NCBI GenBank assembly: GCA_965220305.1 | Contig: OZ244817.1 | Coordinates: 930,001-994,000, forward strand | Length of the DNA stretch: 64,000 nt | Source: G965220305 sp965220305 | GTDB taxonomy: Bacteria > Chloroflexota > Dehalococcoidia > Lucifugimonadales > UBA3495 | Direction of reading: 5' to 3' | Shown here: positions 34,828 through 42,923 of the stretch, piece after piece | Layout of the letters: every line of letters starts with the position of its first letter | Position numbering within the stretch: the first letter of the stretch is position 1 | Notes under the pieces: model-generated | What the model saw: only the letters and a program-made list of their open reading frames with translations | Database searches by the model: none | Told to the model about the DNA's origin: nothing | Translations under genes and position numbers: made by a program

Positions 34828-35376
34828 CTAATCAGGAATCTCGGGCTCCGCGCCCTCGGGCAGGTCAACCTCAAAGGCGGCCAGTATCTGCCCAACCAAC
34901 AGGTAGTGGCCCACCAGGGCCGTTACTTCCAGGGTGCGCTGGTCGCCCCAGCGACTCTGCACCGCGTTGAAGGTGGCATCGGTAATCTTGTGGTTTTGCA
35001 GCAGCTCCTTGACGTACCGGACCAACAATTCCTCGTCACCGGACAGTCCATCGGGGGCTGCGCCGGTGGCGATGGCCCGAATGGTCTCCTCGGAGACGCC
35101 ATGCTGCCTGGCCAGCCTGGCGTGGGCGTAGAACTCGTACTGGCTCCGAATTTCTCGGGCGGTGGTGATGATAATGGTCTCCTTCAAGGACTCGGGCATG
35201 TCAAAGTCAAACCGCACGTAGGCGCCGGTGTGGGCTACCCGAGCGGCCAGGTTGGGGCTGTGCAACAACACGCCGTATGGCCCCCGGACACTACCCCGGC
35301 TGCCGGTAATTTCGTCGAAATACTTCTGGTCCTCGGGTTTGAGCTGGTCCCGTTCGATATTGGGAAGTCGTGCCAT
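34828..35376 (-). CDS. Carboxymuconolactone decarboxylase (CMD) family protein
   Basis: This 182-residue CMD-like protein is a paralogue of the one at 6,221 (both start MARLPI/N). The core is LKETIIITTAREIRSQYEFY with AHARLARQHGVS, so Glu and His remain but no cysteine is present. This argues against AhpD-type disulfide chemistry and for a non-redox role. GGAGG precedes the ATG. Confidence 0.82.
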   Translation of the reverse strand: MARLPNIERDQLKPEDQKYFDEITGSRGSVRGPYGVLLHSPNLAARVAHTGAYVRFDFDMPESLKETIIITTAREIRSQYEFYAHARLARQHGVSEETIRAIATGAAPDGLSGDEELLVRYVKELLQNHKITDATFNAVQSRWGDQRTLEVTALVGHYLLVGQILAAFEVDLPEGAEPEIPD

Positions 35377-35483
35377 TACTGGGCCTCCTAAACTGTGGAT
35401 TCGGATGGAAAACTATCGGCCGTCTAAGGCCGGTAGTGTGCTGATACTATTGGCAACGCCCGGGGAACGAGCGACTTGGCGGA

Positions 35484-36338
35484 CTAGGCAAACTCCATGT
35501 CCAGGCTGATGTCCATGGCCTTTACCGAGTGGGTCAGTCCTCCAATGGATATGAGATGCACACCCGTTTCGGCCACTTGGCGCACCGTCTCCAAGGTGAT
35601 TCCTCCCGAGGCTTCCACCACGGCGCGGTCGCCAATCAAGTCCATAGCTTGCTGCATCAACTCCACCGTCATGTTGTCCAACATGATAATGTGCGCGCCT
35701 GCTTCCACCGCTTCCCGCACCGACTCCAGGCTCTCCACCTCCACTTCCACCTTGATGGTGTGGGAGGCCCTGGATAGGGCCAGTTGGATGACGTCCTTCA
35801 GTCCCATCTCCTTGGAGCGAAGGGCCTCGATATGGTTATCCTTGATGAGAATACCGTCGGCAAGATTCATCCGGTGGTTATGTCCACCACCCATTCTCAC
35901 CGAGTATTTGTCCAGGAAACGGTGCCCCGGCACCGTCTTTCTGGTATCTACGATGCGGGACCGGCAGCCGGCAATGGCCTGGACATAACGGTTGGTATCG
36001 CTGGCGATGCCGCTCATGCGCTGCAGGAAGTTCAACGCTATCCGCTCCGCCCGCAGGATGCTGCCCGCCGAACCCTCAACAACGGCAATGTCGTCACCAT
36101 CCGCCACTGCCTCCCCATCGGCCTTGAAGACCCGACCCGTCAACTCCGGGTCGACCCGGTTGAACACTGCCAGGGCCACGTCCACCCCGGCCAGCACTCC
36201 CGGAGACTTGGCGCGAATCATGCCCACGCCCCGGACCTCGTTGGGGATTAACTGTCCGGTGGTGGGGTCGTTGAAGGTCTGGTCTTCGGTCAGGGCTACA
36301 TCAATTAACTGGAACACTTCGGGGGGTAGCTGACTCAT
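35484..36338 (-). CDS. nadC: Nicotinate-nucleotide pyrophosphorylase (carboxylating)
   Basis: This 284-residue quinolinate phosphoribosyltransferase makes nicotinate mononucleotide from quinolinate and PRPP. Signatures are SPGVLAGVDVALAVF, LNFLQRMSGIASDTNRYVQA, IVDTRKTVPGHRFLDKYSVR with the catalytic basic residues, and GGHNHRMNLADGILIKDNH. The C-terminal VEASGGITLETVRQVAETGV binds phosphate. Its ATG overlaps the nadB stop by 4 bases. Confidence 0.95.
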   Translation of the reverse strand: MSQLPPEVFQLIDVALTEDQTFNDPTTGQLIPNEVRGVGMIRAKSPGVLAGVDVALAVFNRVDPELTGRVFKADGEAVADGDDIAVVEGSAGSILRAERIALNFLQRMSGIASDTNRYVQAIAGCRSRIVDTRKTVPGHRFLDKYSVRMGGGHNHRMNLADGILIKDNHIEALRSKEMGLKDVIQLALSRASHTIKVEVEVESLESVREAVEAGAHIIMLDNMTVELMQQAMDLIGDRAVVEASGGITLETVRQVAETGVHLISIGGLTHSVKAMDISLDMEFA

Positions 36339-37897
36339 GGTTTTGTCTCCTTGTTTGCCAGGACCACGTGTTTCTCCCATTTCTCTGAGGTTTCCGGAAA
36401 GTCCTGGCGAAAATGGGAGCCGCGGCTTTCCTGCCGCAGCAGGGCCGCTTCAACCATCAAGCGGCCCAGAAGCGCCATGTTGCGTAATTCATAGGCGGCC
36501 CGATCAGTTGGTTCAGGCATGGTGCGCTGCCAGAGGTTGAGGATACGGGCCGACAGGACAAGCCGTGAGCCCAGCCGGTTTATCCCGACGTTACGCCACA
36601 TTAAATCACGTAGCGCATCCAAGCTCAAGACGGGCGTATTGGCGCAGACAGGCGGGCGGTCCCGCAGCGTTGCCAGGACGTCTTCCCCAATATCCGGCCC
36701 TGCCGGTGGAGCTTGGCCCAGGGTGCTTGCCACCAGGCGCTGGGCAAAGACCAGGGTATCCAACAGGGAATTGCTGGCAAGCCGGTTGGCCCCGTGGACG
36801 GCGGAGCAGGCGGCCTCGCCGCAGGCGTAGAGTCCGGGCACGTTGGTCCGGCCCCAGGTGTCGATGCGCACTCCCCCCATCATGTAGTGGGCCGCCGGGG
36901 CTACCGGGACCGGCTCTTTGGTAATGTCCAGGCCATAACCCAAGCAGAAGTTGTAAATGGTGGGAAAACGGCTGGTCACCCGCTCTTCGGCCAGGTGAGA
37001 GATGTTCAAAAATACTTTGCCGCCCCCGGCCTTCTCCATCTCTGAGGCCATCGCCCGGGTTACCACGTCCCGGGGAGCCAGGTCCGCCAGAGGGTGATAA
37101 TCGGGCATGAACGCCCGTCCTTGCTCGTCTTGCAGAATGGCGCCCTCGCCGCGCATAGCCTCGGACAGCAGGAAGGTTGGCGCACCTTCCAGGTCCAGCG
37201 CGGTGGGGTGGAACTGATAGAATTCCAAGTCCATTACCTGGGCGCCCGCCAGAAAGCCCAAGGCAACGCCATCGCCGGTGGCCACCCCCGGGTTGGTGGT
37301 GTACCGGAACATCTGTCCTGACCCACCAGTGCCAATTACTACAAACTCGCCCATGAAGGACTGGCGTTGCCCGGTGCTGGTATTGATGGTCTCCACTCCC
37401 CGGGCCCTGCCGTCTTCGACCACCAAACTGGTTGCCAGGGTATATTCCAGGACAGTTATGTCTGAATCGCTCACCTGTTTGGCCAGGGTCAGCTCGATGT
37501 GTTGACCGGTAGCGTCCCCTCCGGCGTGAAGGATGCGGGGCATACTATGGGCGCCCTCGCGCCCCAGGGAAATCTGGCCCTCGCTGGTGTCAAAGGGCAC
37601 ACCCCAACGAATAAGGTTGGCGACTCGCTGGGGGCCTTCCTGGGTAAGCACCCGCACCGCCTCGGGATCGCACAGACCGGCCCCGGCAGCCAGGGTATCC
37701 CGCATGTGCAACACCGGGGAGTCCCCCTGCCCGATAGCGGCGGCGATGCCTCCCTGGGCATAGAGGGTATTGCAGTCGTCAATCCTGCCCTTGGTGATAA
37801 TCAATACGGGGCCGTGTTCCCGGGCCAGCAGCGCAGTATTCAGCCCGGCGATGCCGCTGCCAATGATTATGTATTTGAAGGACGCATTCATTGCCAT
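36335..37897 (-). CDS. nadB: L-aspartate oxidase
   Basis: This 520-residue FAD enzyme converts L-aspartate to iminoaspartate, the first step of de novo NAD synthesis. The N-terminal motif IIIGSGIAGLNTALLAREHG binds FAD; TLYAQGGIAAAIGQGDSP, QFHPTALDLEGAPTFLLSEA and the catalytic-region RDVVTRAMASEM are typical of the fumarate reductase/aspartate oxidase family, as is HYMMGGVRIDTWGRTNVPGL. A second ATG two codons in is possible. Confidence 0.95.
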   Translation of the reverse strand: MAMNASFKYIIIGSGIAGLNTALLAREHGPVLIITKGRIDDCNTLYAQGGIAAAIGQGDSPVLHMRDTLAAGAGLCDPEAVRVLTQEGPQRVANLIRWGVPFDTSEGQISLGREGAHSMPRILHAGGDATGQHIELTLAKQVSDSDITVLEYTLATSLVVEDGRARGVETINTSTGQRQSFMGEFVVIGTGGSGQMFRYTTNPGVATGDGVALGFLAGAQVMDLEFYQFHPTALDLEGAPTFLLSEAMRGEGAILQDEQGRAFMPDYHPLADLAPRDVVTRAMASEMEKAGGGKVFLNISHLAEERVTSRFPTIYNFCLGYGLDITKEPVPVAPAAHYMMGGVRIDTWGRTNVPGLYACGEAACSAVHGANRLASNSLLDTLVFAQRLVASTLGQAPPAGPDIGEDVLATLRDRPPVCANTPVLSLDALRDLMWRNVGINRLGSRLVLSARILNLWQRTMPEPTDRAAYELRNMALLGRLMVEAALLRQESRGSHFRQDFPETSEKWEKHVVLANKETKP

Positions 37898-37929
37898 GTG
37901 GTATGGCCTTGACGGTGTAGGGAATAACC

Positions 37930-37962
37930 TAGGGCCCCGGCCATTCTAGCGCCGGGGCCCTA
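37930..37962 (-). terminator. Hairpin between the VOC gene and nadB
   Basis: TAGGGCCCCGGC (37930-37941) pairs perfectly with GCCGGGGCCCTA (37951-37962), 20 bases beyond the VOC stop. The T tract is weak (GGTTATT on the minus strand), so it may attenuate rather than stop transcription into nadB. Confidence 0.6.
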
Positions 37963-37981
37963 AAGGGGGTTCCCAGGGGCC

Positions 37982-38461
37982 CTAGTTGTCCGCCACCCCG
38001 GCGGGCTCTTCCTCCAACTTCCAGGGGAAGGTCGCACCAAAGAGGTTGTCATTCTCCTTGACCCACTGGGACTTGGGCAACTCGTAGTAGACCTCTAACT
38101 CATTGTCGTCGTGGTCCAGCAGATAGACGCCCAGGGATACGCCGTGGTCGCTGACCCGCTTGATGCGGATGTGGTTATCCTTGAGGCGCTGGTATATCTC
38201 CTTGAGGTCTTCAAAAGACTCCATCTGCCAGGCCATATGCGCCAGTCCTACCCGCCCGTCCTCGGGACCGGGGGCTTCGTCGCCCACCGAGACGATGGCC
38301 AACTCGTGGGACATGTCGGTATTGGCGGACATGAATATCATTCTTCCGGGCCGCTCTTCCGTCACGGTCAACCCCATCACCCGGGTATAGAAGTCCTTGG
38401 CCCGTTCCAGGTCCCTGACCTTGATTACCAGATGCCCCAACTGCTTCGGTGTGAAACCCAT
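37982..38461 (-). CDS. VOC (glyoxalase/bleomycin resistance/dioxygenase) family protein
   Basis: This 159-residue protein has two VOC modules. Its metal-ligand and fold landmarks are QLGHLVIKVRDLERAKDFYT, RVMGLTVTEERPGRMIFMSA, LAHMAWQMESFEDLKEIYQR and the C-terminal GVYLLDHDDNELEVYYE. The HDG-like His/Glu pattern resembles ring-cleaving dioxygenases. The start at 38461 follows GGAGGGAGGAA. Its position between nadA and nadB is unusual; no role in NAD synthesis can be inferred. Confidence 0.82.
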   Translation of the reverse strand: MGFTPKQLGHLVIKVRDLERAKDFYTRVMGLTVTEERPGRMIFMSANTDMSHELAIVSVGDEAPGPEDGRVGLAHMAWQMESFEDLKEIYQRLKDNHIRIKRVSDHGVSLGVYLLDHDDNELEVYYELPKSQWVKENDNLFGATFPWKLEEEPAGVADN

Positions 38462-38604
38462 ACCTGTTCCTCCCTCCTTCACGTCGCCGGCCAGTTAGTA
38501 CTGCTATTGCAAACCTGGGCGCTGACGATTTAATGGGCCTTATTGTACTCCAAATTTTTGCGCCTTCCCACCACTCCGACGTCCATAGGGGCCGATAAAC
38601 AAAT

Positions 38605-38632
38605 CGTCCACCCAAGTTTCCTCGGGTGGACG
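38605..38632 (-). terminator. Terminator of nadA
   Basis: CGTCCACCC (38605-38613) pairs with GGGTGGACG (38624-38632); on the minus strand ATTTGTTT follows. It lies 40 bases beyond the nadA stop. Confidence 0.8.
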
Positions 38633-38672
38633 TCTTTACACCGTGACGGGGTTACGGGTTGGCTTAGGTTGC

Positions 38673-39881
38673 TTACCGCAGGGCGAGCATTCGCTCCAAG
38701 GCGATAAATGATTCCCTCCGCACCTCTTCCGAGACCGTAATCTGGTTCACCGTTTGCCCAGCAATCAGTCCTTCCAACACCCACAGCACATAGGCGGGGT
38801 GAATCCGGTACATCGTGGAGCAGGGGCAGGTTACCGGGTCAAGGCAGAACACCGTCTTGTCCGGGTTGTTGATAGCCAGGCGATTGACCAGACTGATTTC
38901 CGTGCCCACGGCCCACTTGCTGCCGGCGGGGGCCTCATTGATAGTCTTACGAATGAACTCGGTGGAGCCATTCAGGTCGGCGGCCTGCACCGTCTCCATG
39001 GTGCATTCCGGGTGAACCAAGACTGTGATGTCCGGGTACCGCTCCCGGGCCGATTGAATTTGCTTGACGGTGAACCGGGTATGCACGGAGCAATGCCCCT
39101 GCCACAGCACCATCTTGGACTTCCGCAATTGCTCCGGTGTGTTCCCGCCCAGGGGCTTGAAGGGGTTCCACACCACCATTTCATCCAAGCCTACCCCGAG
39201 GGTGAGCCCGCTGTTACGGCCCAGGTGCTGGTCCGGCAAGAATAGCACCCGCTCCCCTTGCTGGAAGGCCCACTCCAGCACCGCTTTGGCGTTGGAGGAG
39301 GTACAAACGGCCCCGCCGTTACGCCCGCACAGGGCCTTAATCCCCGCGATGGAGTTCATGTACGTTATCGGTACTATCCCACCGTGGTCTCCCAACACCT
39401 CTTGCAGGTCGTCCCATCCGTCCTCCACATCCTCCATCGGGGCCATATCGGCCATGGAGCACCCGGCGGTGATGTTGGGTAGAATCACCTTCTGGTTGGG
39501 CGCACAAAGGATACATGCGGTCTCGGCCATGAAGTGTACGCCGCAAAAGACGATGTACTCGGCATCGGGAAGCGACGCCGCCTCCTGGGATAGCAAGAAG
39601 GAGTCGCCCTGGAAATCGGCATACTTGATGACTTCTTCCCGCTGGTAGTGGTGGCCCAAGACGGTCACCGAAGTCCCCAACTCCTGCCGAGCGGAGTGAA
39701 TGCGCTGGTCCAACTCTTCAGCGCTGAAGTGAAGGTACTCGCTGGGGATTTTCTGCCAGCGAATATTAACCGCCATCTCTTCGGCCAGGGACTTGGAGGG
39801 TAGTTCATCCTCTGGCTTACAGAAGGCCGCGTGCTCAATCTCGGTGATGGGCACCACGGGTCGTCGCGTTCTAGTAGTCAT
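38673..39881 (-). CDS. nadA: Quinolinate synthase
   Basis: This 402-residue [4Fe-4S] enzyme condenses iminoaspartate with dihydroxyacetone phosphate. The three cluster cysteines are visible in VFCGVHFMAETA, GAVCTSSNAKAVLEW and TCPCSTMYRI. Other motifs are VLGHHYQREEVIKYADFQGD, DSFLLSQEAA, and VHPECTMETV. The N-terminus is about 50 residues longer than short NadA forms. It heads the nad cluster (nadA, VOC, nadB, nadC on the minus strand). Confidence 0.95.
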   Translation of the reverse strand: MTTRTRRPVVPITEIEHAAFCKPEDELPSKSLAEEMAVNIRWQKIPSEYLHFSAEELDQRIHSARQELGTSVTVLGHHYQREEVIKYADFQGDSFLLSQEAASLPDAEYIVFCGVHFMAETACILCAPNQKVILPNITAGCSMADMAPMEDVEDGWDDLQEVLGDHGGIVPITYMNSIAGIKALCGRNGGAVCTSSNAKAVLEWAFQQGERVLFLPDQHLGRNSGLTLGVGLDEMVVWNPFKPLGGNTPEQLRKSKMVLWQGHCSVHTRFTVKQIQSARERYPDITVLVHPECTMETVQAADLNGSTEFIRKTINEAPAGSKWAVGTEISLVNRLAINNPDKTVFCLDPVTCPCSTMYRIHPAYVLWVLEGLIAGQTVNQITVSEEVRRESFIALERMLALR

Positions 39882-39939
39882 GATTGATACTCTTGAACCC
39901 CCTCAGCATTGAAGCCCGAGTGGATATCTGCTTCCTTAA

Positions 39940-41217
39940 TCATGATACCACAGTTCCCTGGAGCGACCAGGGACTCGTCCGCTGAATTTCCACGTTAACC
40001 AACTCGCCCAGATGGTCCCCCGCATCCTCGAAAAAAACCAGTTTGTTGCTCCTGGTCCTGCCCTGCCACTTGCCCTTCTTCATGCCTTCCACCAGGACTT
40101 CAACTTCCTGTCCCAGCAGCCCCGCATTGACCTTGCTCAGCAGTTCGGCCTGAAGATCGTCCATTTGCTTCAACCGGCGCGTCTTCTCTTCCCGGGGCAC
40201 ATCGTCCTCGGCGGTGCGGTAGGCAATGGTGCCCGGGCGGGGCGAGTAGGCGGCCCCGTGCACCTTATCAAATTGCAGGTCGGCAACCAGGTCCAGCGAC
40301 TTCTGGTACTGTTGCTCCGTTTCCCCGGGAAACCCAACTATTATGTCGGTGCTCAGGGAAACTCCTGGAATCGTTTCTCGAATGCTCTTCACCAGGCTCC
40401 GGTATTCGCCTTGGGTGTAGCGTCGCCGCATATTGCTCAAGACTTGGTCGTCACCGGCCTGCACCGGCAAGTTGATGTGTTCACAGACCTTGGGCAGTTC
40501 CGCCACGGCTTGAATAATGCGACGGCTCATGTAGGAGGGATGGGAAGTCAGGAAACGCACCCGCAGCAAGCCGGGAATGTCGTTGAGCCGCGTGAGAAGG
40601 TCGGCCAGGTCCGGCTGCCCGGCCAGGTCGTGTCCGTAGGCGTCCACGGTCTGGCCCAGCACCGTTACCTCTTTGACGCCCCGATGGACCAGCAACTCAA
40701 CTTCTCGGACCACCTCGTCCACCGGGCGGCTTACCTGCCTGCCCCGGCGATAGGGAATTATGCAGAAGGTACACATCAGGTCGCAGCCGTGGATGATGGG
40801 CACATGGCAGGTAACGTTGGGATGGGCCGGCGCCAAGGAGCCAACGCAGCCCTCCCAGTCAACCCCTTGGCGCTGCCCCACCAGGTCCAACAGGGGCTCG
40901 TACTCCTGGGGTTTGAGGAACAGGTCAACGTTGGGAAAGCGGCGTTGCAACTCGTCCGTCTTGGAGCCGACCATGCAACCCATGAGCGCCAAGACCGTGT
41001 CGGGGCGGTCCTTGCGCAGTGGTTGTACTATCCCCAGAGTGCCGGTAACTTTGTCCTCAGCCTGCTGGCGAACTACGCAGGAGTTCAACACCACGACGTC
41101 GGCTTCTTTCGCCTGGGCTACCGAACGCAAGCCAAGTTGCTCCAAGGCCGAGGCCAACCGATCCGAGTCGGCCTGGTTCATCTGGCATCCGATAGTCCAA
41201 ATATAAAAACTGTCCAT
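39940..41217 (-). CDS. miaB: tRNA-2-methylthio-N6-dimethylallyladenosine synthase
   Basis: This 425-residue radical SAM methylthiotransferase modifies A37 of tRNAs reading U-starting codons. The N-terminal UPF0004 domain holds cluster cysteines in TIGCQMNQADSDR, NSCVVRQQAEDK and GCMVGSK. The radical SAM motif is CDLMCTFCIIPYRRGRQVSR. A C-terminal TRAM domain is visible (MKKGKWQGRTRSNKLVFF onward). It ends the recognisable chromosomal segment; the tRNA-Ser scar starts 30 bases upstream of its start codon. Confidence 0.95.
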   Translation of the reverse strand: MDSFYIWTIGCQMNQADSDRLASALEQLGLRSVAQAKEADVVVLNSCVVRQQAEDKVTGTLGIVQPLRKDRPDTVLALMGCMVGSKTDELQRRFPNVDLFLKPQEYEPLLDLVGQRQGVDWEGCVGSLAPAHPNVTCHVPIIHGCDLMCTFCIIPYRRGRQVSRPVDEVVREVELLVHRGVKEVTVLGQTVDAYGHDLAGQPDLADLLTRLNDIPGLLRVRFLTSHPSYMSRRIIQAVAELPKVCEHINLPVQAGDDQVLSNMRRRYTQGEYRSLVKSIRETIPGVSLSTDIIVGFPGETEQQYQKSLDLVADLQFDKVHGAAYSPRPGTIAYRTAEDDVPREEKTRRLKQMDDLQAELLSKVNAGLLGQEVEVLVEGMKKGKWQGRTRSNKLVFFEDAGDHLGELVNVEIQRTSPWSLQGTVVS

Positions 41218-41246
41218 ACGTTCAGTAGGAGAGGAACAAAGAAAGG

Positions 41247-41267
41247 TGGCGGAGGGAGCGGGATTCG
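41247..41267 (-). other. Attachment-site scar: 3' end of a tRNA-Ser gene
   Basis: Read on the minus strand, 41267-41247 gives part of a T-loop (CGAAT), the T-stem strand CCCGC, the acceptor strand TCCCTCC, discriminator G and an encoded CCA. This is a tRNA-Ser-type 3' end with no tRNA body attached; bases to its right do not continue the tRNA. Such fragments mark the distal end of elements that integrate into tRNA genes. The intact tRNA and integrase would be expected beyond the right edge. Confidence 0.72.
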
Positions 41268-41718
41268 CAATATAGCCGGTTTTGTAGCTAAATCAGCAAC
41301 CAAGGGCTGTTGGCATACCAAGATTCATACCCAGCATTGGATCAGAAGAACCAATCAAAGCGTAAATCCCATCCGCCAAAACGGCCACCCAAGCCCCGGA
41401 ACCACATCTGCAGATACCCCCCCATATAGCCTTAGAGCTAACTCACCACTATCAATCAAACGACGCTGCGTCTGAGAGCGAACGCCCCGGGGCAGCGTGG
41501 ATTCTTCCCAGTCTCCCGGTCCCACACCCCCGACCTCCCCGAACCGTCCAGAAACCCTTCCTGCCCCAGCCCCCTGGAAGCCTCACACGAGAACGGACAC
41601 CGCGTCGCTGTATGTACGAATGCATTACATATAAGTACAAATGACATTCTAGTAACCATTTATAGAAATGTCCAGCGAGTGCGGTAAATAATCCCGGCAG
41701 CACACCAAGAGGTACAAC
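41268..41718. other. Left end of the integrated element, non-coding
   Basis: About 450 bases without a supported gene. The last 80 bases are AT-rich. They contain an imperfect inverted repeat, GACATTCTA (41643-41651) with TAGAAATGTC (41663-41672), which overlaps a promoter-like ATGACA (41641-41646) and TAGAAA (16-bp spacer). This looks like an operator controlling the downstream XRE gene. Confidence 0.4.
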
Positions 41719-42231
41719 ATGCCGATTACATCCATAGACATGGTGGTAGCAAAAAACCTGAAGGAGGCACTTAGAAGGACTGGACGCACTGCCTACTCCG
41801 TCGCCGTCGCCCTGCGTCGCCCCCCAAATTGGCTGTACCAGATCACCAACGGCAAGTACGGCATATCCATTGCCGCGCTCAGAGAGGTGGCGGATGAGAT
41901 AGGAGTACCCCTAGGGTGGCTGGTTGACCCCCCACCCACGGATGGTAATGAAACAAACCAGGAGGTCCCAATGGGCCTACCCATCAAAAAACACACGAAG
42001 TTGTTGGGACGCATATCGGAACTGGGCCTGCGCCAAGCCGACCTGGCCGCCTACATAGAAATGAACCCGACGACACTGAACGCCATCCTACGCGGCCGCC
42101 GTCCTACCCCGGAAAACTTCGAGGCCCACATCTCCAAGACCCTGGACCGGTTCGAGCGAGCAGAGCATGCAGCCGAGAAAGCCAGGGACAAAGTGATGCA
42201 GGAACAGACCGAGGGGGAAAACTCCTCCTGA
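41719..42231 (+). CDS. XRE-family regulator with two helix-turn-helix domains
   Basis: This 170-residue putative repressor has two Cro/CI-type helix-turn-helix units. The first (about 12-68) includes AYSVAVALRRPPNWLYQITN and REVADEIGVPLGWLVDPPP; the second (about 95-145) includes RISELGLRQADLAAYIEMNP and TLNAILRGRRP. A charged C-terminal helix follows. Being first in the element, behind an operator-like inverted repeat, it is a candidate repressor of the lytic/transfer genes to its right. AGAGGT precedes the ATG. Confidence 0.75.
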   Translation: MPITSIDMVVAKNLKEALRRTGRTAYSVAVALRRPPNWLYQITNGKYGISIAALREVADEIGVPLGWLVDPPPTDGNETNQEVPMGLPIKKHTKLLGRISELGLRQADLAAYIEMNPTTLNAILRGRRPTPENFEAHISKTLDRFERAEHAAEKARDKVMQEQTEGENSS

Positions 42232-42390
42232 TACCAAACCCAGAGGAACTGAAGCGGCGCCTCCACGGACAATTCAGCGTCAAACGCCGGGCTTGGAGAA
42301 TGGTCTGACGCGGACACCGCCACCCCAAGCCGGCGGGTCGACGGACGGAACAACCCGCGAGGGACACCCACCAGAGGAGGAAGCAAAGTA

Positions 42391-42633
42391 ATGACCCAGG
42401 ATAACCAGAAATGCATCCTGCGCTTGCCCCAGGTACTGGAACAGGTAAGCCTGTCCCGCGCAACCATCTACAAAATGATCGGGCGCGGTGAATTTCCCCG
42501 GCCCGTCCAAATCGGGCAGCGATCCGTCGGATGGTTGCCTGAAGAGGTCAACGCCTGGCTGGAGTCCCGACCCCACACCCCCCCGTGGACCGGCCCTGGA
42601 GCCAAAAAGGAAAGGACCGGGAGAGTCAAATAG
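42391..42633 (+). CDS. AlpA-family helix-turn-helix regulator
   Basis: This 80-residue MerR-like winged helix protein of the AlpA/excisionase type contains LRLPQVLEQVSLSRATIYKM, then RGEFPRPVQIGQRSVGWLPE and EVNAWLESR, the complete AlpA pattern. Such proteins activate integrase/excision genes or act as directionality factors. GAGGAGG lies just upstream of the ATG. Its tail overlaps a long frame from 42,585 that is not considered real until 42,924. Confidence 0.85.
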   Translation: MTQDNQKCILRLPQVLEQVSLSRATIYKMIGRGEFPRPVQIGQRSVGWLPEEVNAWLESRPHTPPWTGPGAKKERTGRVK

Positions 42634-42923
42634 GGTCCACCCCAGTGAACGGCACCAACTGGGAACCCACACGGGTATGCCACAACACATGGAGCGGACC
42701 GCGGCGATCAGGGAGAAGTAGCGGGAAACCCGAGGGTCCGCCGCCCCCGCCGGGGGCAGGAACGGCGGCGGCCCAGGAACAGGATGAGGCAAAAGAAAAA
42801 CCCGCCCCGCCGGAAGCAACGACGAAACGGGCGCAAATCACGAGACCCCTTCTCAAAGATCCCGATTTTTATTGTAGCACGACTTTCCGGGGAGACACAA
42901 CGCGCCAGGGAGCAGAAAAGCCG

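Noticed and set aside
41247..41267. A complete tRNA gene at the element junction
   Set aside because: Only the T-arm end and acceptor strand are present; no anticodon or D-arm can be found on either side.
40012..41475. A 487-codon open frame on the + strand across miaB
   Set aside because: It is antisense to a clear miaB, has miaB's codon structure in reverse, and lacks any recognisable domain or ribosome-binding site.
42585..42923. N-terminal extension of the SNF2 helicase
   Set aside because: It overlaps alpA in another frame, is rich in Pro/Gly/Ala/Lys without structure, and helicase homology starts only at 42,924.
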